Below are positions 1 to 5,399 of a stretch of DNA of 6,245 nucleotides, piece after piece. A program made the translations under genes and the position numbers. The number at the start of each line of letters is the position of its first letter. Within the stretch, counting starts at the first letter, position 1. Source of the stretch: Hyphomicrobiales bacterium (GTDB taxonomy: Bacteria > Pseudomonadota > Alphaproteobacteria > Rhizobiales > Afifellaceae); NCBI GenBank assembly GCA_013812985.1, contig JACCSN010000738.1, positions 1 to 6,245 of the forward strand, read 5' to 3'. The notes below the pieces were generated by a model. The model was not told where the DNA came from, made no database searches, and saw only the letters and a list, made by a program, of their open reading frames with translations.

Positions 1-147
1 CGGCTGGATCGTATGGTCGAGGCAGCCGCGCCCGCCCATAGCATCCACCAGATGTCCAGTCGGAACGCCCCTGAAAGCTTCGACCAGCTTGGCCGACGGG
101 CGACGGAAGTTACGCTGGATCGTTAGCAGCGGTGGGTCTTTGATCAT
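1..147 (-). CDS. RraA-like family protein (putative 4-hydroxy-2-oxo-acid aldolase), N-terminal part only
   Basis: Forty-nine codons are visible from the ATG at 147 to the left edge, and the gene continues outside the window. The translation begins MIKDPPLL and contains the block VPTGHLVDAMGGRG (about residues 29-41), which matches the N-terminal 'T-x-x-x-x-D-A-x-G-G-x-G' region of the RraA/HMG-CHA aldolase fold. Members of that family are either RNase E inhibitors or divalent-metal aldolases that cleave 4-hydroxy-2-oxo acids to pyruvate plus a second carbonyl compound. The Arg-Asp pair that separates aldolases from pure RNase E regulators would lie beyond the window, so the activity cannot be decided here. 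Its place 50 nt after the SDR, at the end of a catabolic operon, favours an enzyme role (inference). The start is supported by an AAGGAG 6 nt upstream. Confidence 0.75.
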   Translation of the reverse strand, partial: MIKDPPLLTIQRNFRRPSAKLVEAFRGVPTGHLVDAMGGRGCLDHTIQP

Positions 148-153
148 TCTTGG

Positions 154-159
154 CTCCTT
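154..159 (-). promoter_or_regulatory. Ribosome binding site of the RraA-like gene
   Basis: The minus strand reads AAGGAG, then 6 nt, then ATG. It is the best Shine-Dalgarno match in the window and fixes the start of a gene of which only the first 49 codons are visible. Confidence 0.75.
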
Positions 160-197
160 GGAGATTTGGGTCGAGGGAATGCCCGACCGCTGGGCAG

Positions 198-947
198 CTA
201 CAGGAGGGCTGAAAGTCCGCCGTCCACCAGATGGTATGAGCCCGTGATGAAACTGGAATCGTCCGACAGCAGGAAAGCCGCAAGCCGTGCAACCTCGACG
301 GGCTGGCCGATACGGTTCAGCGCGTGCTTGGAGCCCCAGAGGTCGAATTGCTTCTGCGGATCGCCCGGGCTGTACATCTCGGCGACCGCTTGCGCCAAAG
401 GGGTCTGGATCGTCCCGGGGCAGATCGCAGTGACCCGGATATTCTGCGTTCCATGGTCGACGGCCATGACGCGCGTCAGCGAAATGACCGCGCCTTTTGT
501 CGCCGTGTAGGCTGCCACGTCGCGTTGGGTGGCGATCGCCTGAACGGAGGACATGTTCACGACGGAGCCGCCCCCGCCTGAGATCATGAGCGGGATGATG
601 TGCTTGGATAGCAGAAAGATCGTTTTCAGATTGGACGCGATAACGCGGTCCCAATCGGCTTCCGGCATGTTGACGACAGTCCCGTGGATCTCCAGTCCAG
701 TGCAATTGAGCAGACCGGTAACGCGGCCGAAATCGCGGGCCGTTTCCGCGACGCGGCGGCAGACGTCGTCCCTGGTCAGGTCGCCCGTGACTGTCCTGAT
801 GCGGTCGGAGGCCAGACTGGCGAGCCCGTCGGCATTCAAATCGGTCGCCACGACCATGGCGCCGCAATCGACGAAATGCTGGGCCGATGCACGACCAATA
901 CCCGAGGCCGCACCGCTCACGACGACCACACCCGACAGCTGGTTCAT
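198..947 (-). CDS. Short-chain dehydrogenase/reductase (SDR), NAD(H)-type
   Basis: A 249-residue classical SDR, the usual length for the family. The nucleotide-binding loop SGAASGIG is at residues 11-18. Asp36, at the end of the second beta strand, points to NAD(H) rather than NADP(H). NCTG at 81-84 replaces the usual NNAG. The catalytic set is Asn106, Ser134, Tyr147 and Lys151 (YTATK), followed by PG at 177-178 and the C-terminal FITGSYHLVDGG typical of cytosolic sugar, polyol and keto-acid SDRs. Segments such as HGTVVNMPEADWD and CPGTIQTP resemble the DHRS6/2-keto-3-deoxy-L-fuconate 4-dehydrogenase group (recalled resemblance, not a search). The gene lies 32 nt after the FMN dehydrogenase and 50 nt before the RraA-like gene, so it is probably cotranscribed. 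A weak GGTGG precedes the ATG. The SDR class is secure; the substrate, a sugar or sugar acid by context, is not. Confidence 0.93.
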   Translation of the reverse strand: MNQLSGVVVVSGAASGIGRASAQHFVDCGAMVVATDLNADGLASLASDRIRTVTGDLTRDDVCRRVAETARDFGRVTGLLNCTGLEIHGTVVNMPEADWDRVIASNLKTIFLLSKHIIPLMISGGGGSVVNMSSVQAIATQRDVAAYTATKGAVISLTRVMAVDHGTQNIRVTAICPGTIQTPLAQAVAEMYSPGDPQKQFDLWGSKHALNRIGQPVEVARLAAFLLSDDSSFITGSYHLVDGGLSALL

Positions 948-979
948 GCATCCACCCCGTTCTTATGCGGCCCTGAACG

Positions 980-2188
980 TCAAGCACCTCTGCGGAGGAG
1001 GCAATCGGGGCCCAGTTCGGCGATCCGAGACGCACCCATCAGGCCCATCACGCGATCGATCTCACCGCGGAAGATCTCGATCATATGCCGGACACCGGCG
1101 CCGCCGGCCACCGACAGCCCCCAGAGCTGCGGCCGCCCGACAAGGCAGCACGATGCGCCAAGGGCCAGCGCCTTCACGACATCACTGCCGCGCCGGATGC
1201 CGCCGTCGAGCAGAATGCTGAGCCGTCCCGCCACCGCGTCGACGACCGGCGGCAAGGCTTCGAGGGAGGCTGCCGCCCCGTCCAGCTGGCGCCCGCCGTG
1301 ATTGGATACGATTACCCCCTGAAGTCCACGCTCGGCGGCTTCACGAGCTTCAGCCGGGTGCAGCACGCCCTTGAGCAGGAGGGGGCCGTCCCAAATGCTG
1401 CGCATCCAGTCGACATCAGCCCATGACATGGCTGGGTCGAGGAGGCTCGACATCCGGCCGGCGAGAGTTGCGATGTCGCCGGCCTCGCCGGTGCGGACAT
1501 AGTTGCCAAAGGTAATGCGCGGCAAGGTGGTGCGCATCCGCGCCAGCCACTTGACCTTGGTCGCCGCAGCAAGGGTTCCCTGGACCCCGAAACGGGGTGG
1601 TATGGCGAAGCCGTTGCGAAGGTCGCGCTCCCGCTTGCCGAGCAATTGGTTGTCGATGGTGAGAACGAGGGCGTCGTAGCCTGCATCGCGGGCCCGATCG
1701 GCAAGCTCACGCGTGAAGCCGCGGTCTTTGTAGATGAAGACCTGCATCCAGCGCGGCTTCGCGCCGGTTTCGGCAACGTCCTCCAGTTTACAGACCGAGC
1801 CGTGGCTGGCGCAGAATGGAATTCCGCACGCCGCTGCCGCGCGGGCCGCCTCGCGCTCTCCGTCAGGCCAGAACAGGCCGGAGAGGCCGGTCGGCCCTAT
1901 GGCGAGCGGCATAGAAAGCCGGGCGCCGAACAGTTCGATCGAGAGATCGCGGGTTCCGGCGCCGTTCAGCGGCCGTGGCAACAGGGCGACTGCGGCGAAG
2001 GCGGCTTCGTTCGCCCGTAAGGTCCGCTCATCTTCCGCGCCACCGTCCGCAAAGTCGAAAACCGCTCGCGGCAGCACTGCCCGCGCGGCCTCCCGCATCT
2101 CGGCGACACTCTGGTACGGGAGGAGCGGTCCAGGCGTTCCTGCGTCTGCGGCCACCTGGCCCGCGACTTCAATCGCCTCGCTTGCCAT
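980..2188 (-). CDS. FMN-dependent alpha-hydroxy-acid dehydrogenase (LldD/glycolate oxidase family)
   Basis: From the ATG at 2188 the protein has 402 residues, close to E. coli L-lactate dehydrogenase LldD. Family landmarks in order: LPRAVFDFADGGAED (40-53), MPLAIGPTG (93-101), MQVFIYKDR (148-156), the LTID strand (176-179), Lys273 in LLKG, the signature SNHGGRQLD (295-303) with catalytic base His297 and carboxylate-binding Arg300, and the FMN phosphate site LDGGIRRG (327-334) with GRP (351-353). The segment at about 196-255 matches the loop that anchors LldD and mandelate dehydrogenase to the membrane, so a membrane-associated dehydrogenase passing electrons to quinone is likely (inference). 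Unusually, both substrate-binding Tyr positions (Tyr24 and Tyr129 of spinach glycolate oxidase) are Phe46 and Phe151, and the Trp108 position is Gly130, as in mandelate dehydrogenase. The reading frame stays open to an ATG at 2419, but that extension lies inside the upstream glyoxalase gene and matches nothing in the family. The exact 2-hydroxy-acid substrate is unknown. Confidence 0.92.
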   Translation of the reverse strand: MASEAIEVAGQVAADAGTPGPLLPYQSVAEMREAARAVLPRAVFDFADGGAEDERTLRANEAAFAAVALLPRPLNGAGTRDLSIELFGARLSMPLAIGPTGLSGLFWPDGEREAARAAAACGIPFCASHGSVCKLEDVAETGAKPRWMQVFIYKDRGFTRELADRARDAGYDALVLTIDNQLLGKRERDLRNGFAIPPRFGVQGTLAAATKVKWLARMRTTLPRITFGNYVRTGEAGDIATLAGRMSSLLDPAMSWADVDWMRSIWDGPLLLKGVLHPAEAREAAERGLQGVIVSNHGGRQLDGAAASLEALPPVVDAVAGRLSILLDGGIRRGSDVVKALALGASCCLVGRPQLWGLSVAGGAGVRHMIEIFRGEIDRVMGLMGASRIAELGPDCLLRRGA

Positions 2189-2200
2189 CGGGTCAGCCAG

Positions 2201-2206
2201 CTCCTT
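2201..2206 (-). promoter_or_regulatory. Shine-Dalgarno supporting the FMN dehydrogenase start
   Basis: AAGGAG on the minus strand lies 12 nt before the ATG at 2188, inside the 37-nt gap after the glyoxalase stop. The spacing is on the long side. A GTG at 2209 in the same frame would add seven residues (VKELADP) but has only an AGAAGG 3 nt upstream, so the ATG is preferred with moderate certainty. Confidence 0.5.
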
Positions 2207-2225
2207 CACGGACCTTCTGCCCGCC

Positions 2226-2621
2226 TCACTGGAAGCGACCCGATCGCTCCAGCACCTCGACCTTGTAGCCGTCGGGATCCTCGACGAAGAAGAACCGGGC
2301 GAAGAGTGTGCCATCGCGCTGCATCTCGCGAAGGGGTCCCGGGCTGAAGCCTTCGCGCCCGAAACGGGAATGTTCCGATTCCAGGTCATCGACGACAAAG
2401 GCTGCATGCCCGTATCCATCGCCGAGTTGATAGGGCTGTGAGCGCCCCCGGTTGACAGTGAGTTCCAGCTCGAAGTCCGAGCCTTCGCCGCGCAGGTAAA
2501 TCAGCTCGAAGCTCTCGAAAGGGAACCGGCCGGCGAGGCGCAGACCGAAGGCCGTTTCGTAGAAGCGGAGCGAGCGCTCCGCATCGAGGACTCGGATCAT
2601 GGCGTGGACGGCTTTGGCCAT
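2226..2621 (-). CDS. Glyoxalase I-type VOC protein (lactoylglutathione lyase-like)
   Basis: A 131-residue protein, close to the 135 of E. coli GloA and colinear with it. The motifs match: HAMIRVLDAERSLRFY at the N-terminus, FELELTVNRG in the middle, YGHAAFVVDD, and VEDPDGYKVEVLE near the end. All four metal ligands of GloA have counterparts: His6, Glu53, His72 and Glu122. GloA isomerises the hemithioacetal of methylglyoxal and glutathione to S-lactoylglutathione in the cytosol, using Ni2+ in bacteria. In this operon it could detoxify a 2-oxoaldehyde formed during catabolism or act on a pathway-specific substrate; the sequence favours a true glyoxalase I but does not prove it. The start has a GAAGGA 7 nt upstream. 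It lies 86 nt after the lactonase and 37 nt before the FMN dehydrogenase. Confidence 0.88.
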   Translation of the reverse strand: MAKAVHAMIRVLDAERSLRFYETAFGLRLAGRFPFESFELIYLRGEGSDFELELTVNRGRSQPYQLGDGYGHAAFVVDDLESEHSRFGREGFSPGPLREMQRDGTLFARFFFVEDPDGYKVEVLERSGRFQ

Positions 2622-2707
2622 TCTTGTGTCCTTCAGGTGATTGAGGCCAGTAGCGTGTCAGGCCCGGTCCGAGTCGATACTTTCCGAAAAGAGTGCTGCA
2701 CCGCCGC
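2622..2707. other. 86-nt intergenic gap, largest in the operon
   Basis: This gap separates the transporter-lactonase block from the glyoxalase-dehydrogenase block. Apart from the glyoxalase ribosome binding site I find no convincing -35/-10 pair, no strong terminator stem and no clear operator palindrome. The best small structure is a 4-bp stem, CTTT/AAAG around TCGG. A weak internal promoter or a processing site cannot be excluded. Confidence 0.5.
2629..2634 (-). promoter_or_regulatory. Ribosome binding site of the glyoxalase gene
   Basis: GAAGGA on the minus strand lies 7 nt before the ATG at 2621. It shows that this gene has its own initiation signal and is not coupled to the lactonase stop 86 nt upstream. 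Confidence 0.65.
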
Positions 2708-3616
2708 TCACCAGCGCCCTCCCTGGGCGATGCTGCCCAAATGGACAGGCGCCCCGCCACCGGGTATGCGCAAGCGCCAAAGCTGACCGGCGAAGGACGG
2801 CTCCGCGCTGGCGGCAAGCACGCCCGCATCCGTCACCCAGAGCAGTTCGCCGGCAAAGGCGCAATTCGTCGGCGCGCCGCCGCATGGGATGAAGCCCAGC
2901 ACCTCCCCGTCCGGCGCCAGGACATGCAGCCCGCGACCGACCAGGTCGGTCACATACAGGCGTCCGTCGGCACCGACCGCCATGCCATCTGGGATCGGGT
3001 TATCGCCCGGGAGCCTGCCGAGATCCTCGATCGTCCCGTCGGGCCTCTGCCGGCGCACATGTCCCGTATAGGATTCATCCCAGACGATCGAACCGTCGGC
3101 CTCGACCGCTATCCCGTTCGGGAACACCGGCCGGGGAAATTCGACGATGGTGCGCGCAGTGCCGTCCGCGGCGATCGCGAAAATATAGCTGGGGTCCGGA
3201 TCGGCCGGATTGTACGTGCCGGGATCGGTGAAGATCAGCCGGCCGTCAGGATGGAAAACGAGGTCATTCGGGCCGTTCAGCGCGATGCCCTCCACCTCCG
3301 AAAGCAGGATTTCAGCACTCTCGCCTTCTCGCACGCGCTGGATCGACGGGGTCGTCATCTCGGCGGCGCGCCACGGCCCGGTTGTCCCGCCGTTCTGACA
3401 GACATAAAGCTCGCCAGCCGCCCCCAGAACGCAGGAGTTCGGCGCTCCCGCCACATAAGCCAGGCGGCGGGCTTCTCCATCCGCACCGACAACGGTCAAC
3501 TGACTACGATAGCTCTCGACGAGGACGACGCTGCCATCGGGCCGAATCGTCGGGCCCTCCGGCCAGCCAAGCCCCGAAATCACCAAACTGGGGGCACCGG
3601 GCCCGCCACCGCTCAT
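2708..3616 (-). CDS. SMP-30/gluconolactonase/LRE-family lactonase
   Basis: A 302-residue protein of the six-bladed beta-propeller SMP-30 family, which hydrolyses aldonolactones to aldonic acids using one divalent metal ion. Expected metal and substrate residues are present: Glu20 in GWPEGP, Asn117 in LNGPND, Asn167 in FPNGIA and Asp210 in IPDGMA. They correspond to human SMP-30 Glu18, Asn103, Asn154 and Asp204. Repeated blade signatures such as HPDGRLIFTDP and GADGRLYVTD run through the protein. No signal peptide is visible, so it is probably cytosolic. The ATG overlaps the stop of the upstream permease as ATGA (3613-3616), implying translational coupling and tying lactone hydrolysis to uptake. 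The lactone specificity (sugar type, or another ester or lactone) cannot be told from sequence. The class is secure. Confidence 0.93.
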   Translation of the reverse strand: MSGGGPGAPSLVISGLGWPEGPTIRPDGSVVLVESYRSQLTVVGADGEARRLAYVAGAPNSCVLGAAGELYVCQNGGTTGPWRAAEMTTPSIQRVREGESAEILLSEVEGIALNGPNDLVFHPDGRLIFTDPGTYNPADPDPSYIFAIAADGTARTIVEFPRPVFPNGIAVEADGSIVWDESYTGHVRRQRPDGTIEDLGRLPGDNPIPDGMAVGADGRLYVTDLVGRGLHVLAPDGEVLGFIPCGGAPTNCAFAGELLWVTDAGVLAASAEPSFAGQLWRLRIPGGGAPVHLGSIAQGGRW

Positions 3617-4446
3617 CGCACCGCTCCCGCCGTCAGCCCGCGGACGATGTAGCGCTGCACCAACAAAGAGAAGATAAGGATCGGCACGACGGTCACCACG
3701 CCGACGGCGGCTGCAACATTCCAGTCGATCGGTCGCTGCGCGCTCACCAATGTGGCGGCGCCAAGCGAGATGGTCTGATAATCGCGCGAGTCGACGACAT
3801 AGAGGGCTACCAGGAATTCGTTCCAGATGAAGATGGCGCCGAACAAGGCGGCCGTGACCAGCCCGGGACGCACCAGCGGCAGCATGATGCGCCAGAGCAC
3901 GCCGAAGCGGGAACAGCCATCCACAAGGGCGGCGTCGTCGATCTCCCGGGGGATCTCGTCGAAGAAGCCGATCATGATCCAGACCACGAGCGGCAGCGAG
4001 AACGACACGTAGGGCAGAATGAGCCCGGGATAGCTGTCCTGCATCCCGATCTCCTTCATCATCAGAAAGAGGGGAATGGCGACCGCGATCGGCGGCATGA
4101 AGCGCAGGCTGAGAATCCAGGCGGCAAGCTGCTCATTTCCCCGGAACCGCATGCGCGAAAAAGCGTAGGCGGCGGGCGTGCCGATCAGAAGCGCAATGAG
4201 AGTCGCCGAGCCGACGACGACGACCGAATTCTGGATGAATTCCAGCATGCCCTGCCGGACCAGCACCTCGTGGTAGGTTCGCCTGATCGTGGTCCAATCG
4301 AAGCTGAGATGCGGCGGAACCTGCGAGACGATCTCGATCCGCCGCTTGGAGGACAGGACGAGAAGGTAGAGAAACGGCGCGAGCCCAATCAGGCCCAGCG
4401 CGAGGAGCACTACATAGGCCAAGGCTCTGCCGGCAACGCGCCTCAA
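3613..4446 (-). CDS. ABC sugar transporter permease, MalG/UgpE type (CUT1)
   Basis: With a TTG start at 4446 the protein has 277 residues, the normal size for MalG-type permeases. About six hydrophobic segments are visible, near residues 8-31, 71-95, 108-131, 139-162, 195-218 and 243-265. The EAA loop that contacts the ATPase is EIDDAALVDG at 168-177, ending in the conserved LP at 189-190. The TTG overlaps the preceding permease stop as TTGA (4443-4446), the same arrangement as the ATGA at its own 3' end, and no ATG or GTG lies at a sensible upstream position in frame. The frame is open back to 5439, but that part is an out-of-frame reading of the neighbouring permease. It forms the inner-membrane channel with the upstream permease. 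The substrate is probably a carbohydrate or carbohydrate derivative, inferred from the CUT1 class and the neighbouring lactonase. Confidence 0.92.
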   Translation of the reverse strand: MRRVAGRALAYVVLLALGLIGLAPFLYLLVLSSKRRIEIVSQVPPHLSFDWTTIRRTYHEVLVRQGMLEFIQNSVVVVGSATLIALLIGTPAAYAFSRMRFRGNEQLAAWILSLRFMPPIAVAIPLFLMMKEIGMQDSYPGLILPYVSFSLPLVVWIMIGFFDEIPREIDDAALVDGCSRFGVLWRIMLPLVRPGLVTAALFGAIFIWNEFLVALYVVDSRDYQTISLGAATLVSAQRPIDWNVAAAVGVVTVVPILIFSLLVQRYIVRGLTAGAVR

Positions 4447-5363
4447 CGGGTCTGCCCCGGCCGCAGCTGAACGTATCGCAGCAGGATCGTGGTGCCAATG
4501 ACGAGGATCAGCAGCATCATGTAGGAGACCGCGGCCGCGTAGCCGTAATTCTGGAACTGAAATCCGTTCTGGAAGGCGAAGAAGCTGAGGGTCGTCGTGG
4601 TTCGCGCCGGCCCTCCATAGCTCAGCCCGTAAATAAGATCGAAGGAGCGGAAGGCGTCCACTGCGCGAAAAACGGCGGCGAAGAGTATCGCCGGCATGAG
4701 CAGCGGCAGGGTGACGTAGCGGAAGGTCGTCAATGCACCTGCCCCGTCGATCCGCGCCGCCTCGAAGACGTCCTGCGGTAGCGCCTGTAGACGCGCGAAG
4801 ACGATGACGAACACGAAGGGCGTCCACTGCCAGACATCGACCAGCACCAGCGTCTTCATGGCCATCTCGATGGAGCCGAGCCAGTTCGGCGGCTCGAAGC
4901 CGAGGCCAGAGATCGCCCAATTGACCAGCCCCCAATCGGGATTCAGCAACGCGCGCCACATCACGCCCACCACGACGGGGGTGATCAGCATCGGCAGGAC
5001 GAGGATGCCGCGGACGATCCAGGCGCCCTTGAGACCGAGGTTGAAGAACATGGCGAGCGCCGTGCCGAGCACCACCTGGATCGCCACCGCCGATCCGACC
5101 ATCGCAGCGCTGTTCTTCGTTGCGTTCCAGAACTGCGGATCCGCCAGAAGGTCGGCGTAGTTCCGCAAGCCTACCCATTCCCCGGTGCCATCCGCCGCCG
5201 TCAGATCGGTGAAGGACAGGCGGAGGCTGTAGAAGAGCGGATAGACCGCGAAGGCGACCAGGTAGAACAGGCACGGCGCCAGCAGCAGCCAGGATCCCGC
5301 GGCAGAGAGATCCCGCACTTTGCCGCCGACATATGCACGCTCGGCAAGCGCTGCGCTGGACAT
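4443..5363 (-). CDS. ABC sugar transporter permease, MalF/UgpA type (CUT1)
   Basis: A 306-residue inner-membrane protein with about six hydrophobic segments near residues 24-46, 86-108, 117-138, 170-192, 218-236 and 277-297. The EAA loop reads FEAARIDGAG (200-209) followed by TLPLLMP (218-224), typical of MalF/UgpA-type permeases. Family hallmarks YPLFYSLRLSF at 41-51 and the YGGPARTTTTL stretch at 249-259 are also present. It lacks the long periplasmic insertion of E. coli MalF and has the usual size of the shorter CUT1 members. It starts 36 nt after the binding-protein stop. The best ribosome-binding sequence, GGGGAG, ends only one base before the ATG and adjoins a potential stem, so translation may be weak. 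The stop overlaps the next permease start by four bases. The ATPase partner is not in this window. Confidence 0.94.
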   Translation of the reverse strand: MSSAALAERAYVGGKVRDLSAAGSWLLLAPCLFYLVAFAVYPLFYSLRLSFTDLTAADGTGEWVGLRNYADLLADPQFWNATKNSAAMVGSAVAIQVVLGTALAMFFNLGLKGAWIVRGILVLPMLITPVVVGVMWRALLNPDWGLVNWAISGLGFEPPNWLGSIEMAMKTLVLVDVWQWTPFVFVIVFARLQALPQDVFEAARIDGAGALTTFRYVTLPLLMPAILFAAVFRAVDAFRSFDLIYGLSYGGPARTTTTLSFFAFQNGFQFQNYGYAAAVSYMMLLILVIGTTILLRYVQLRPGQTR

Positions 5364-5368
5364 GCTCC

Positions 5369-5397
5369 CCGGCTGGCTGCTGCTTGCCCCCGGCCGG
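5369..5397 (-). promoter_or_regulatory. Potential intercistronic hairpin between binding protein and permease
   Basis: The 29-nt minus-strand segment can fold with CCGGC pairing GCCGG, one C-A mismatch, two more GC pairs, a 2x2 internal loop, two further pairs and an AAGCA loop. It occupies most of the 36-nt gap and abuts the permease ribosome-binding region. There is no U-tract, so it is not a standard intrinsic terminator. Such stem-loops after binding-protein genes are known to stabilise the upstream mRNA and reduce downstream expression, as at malE-malF. The role here is inferred, and a GC-rich gap can form stems by chance. Confidence 0.4.
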
Positions 5398-5399
5398 TT

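Noticed and set aside
180..196. Possible TGCCC/GGGCA stem just after the SDR stop
   Set aside because: Five base pairs with a competing alternative pairing (GGTCG/CGACC); no U-tract, and the next gene follows closely, so not called a terminator.
958..979. Possible CGTTC/GAACG stem between the FMN dehydrogenase and SDR
   Set aside because: Only five base pairs around a 12-nt loop; easily expected by chance and no U-tract.
553..1301. Overlapping plus-strand ORFs of 222 and 205 residues
   Set aside because: Antisense to the SDR and the end of the FMN dehydrogenase, mutually overlapping, Arg/Pro/Ser-rich, no domain.
1312..1776. 154-residue minus-strand ORF inside the FMN dehydrogenase, considered as evidence of a frameshift
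   Set aside because: The main frame is intact through all family motifs; this is an alternative-frame shadow.
2189..2419. ATG at 2419 as start of the FMN dehydrogenase (479 residues)
   Set aside because: The extra 77 residues overlap the glyoxalase gene, are low-complexity Ser/Arg-rich, and exceed the family length; the ATG at 2188 gives an LldD-sized protein with a Shine-Dalgarno.
2622..2707. Internal promoter before the glyoxalase gene
   Set aside because: A CTGACA-like hexamer occurs on the minus strand but has no credible -10 element at 16-18 nt; not enough to call.
2693..3652. 319-residue plus-strand ORF
   Set aside because: Complement of the SMP-30 gene, whose metal-binding motifs are clear; no motif on the plus strand.
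3382..4470. 362-residue plus-strand ORF
   Set aside because: Antisense to the lactonase and permease genes; composition is His/Arg/Asp-rich with no recognisable domain, as expected of a shadow frame in GC-rich DNA.
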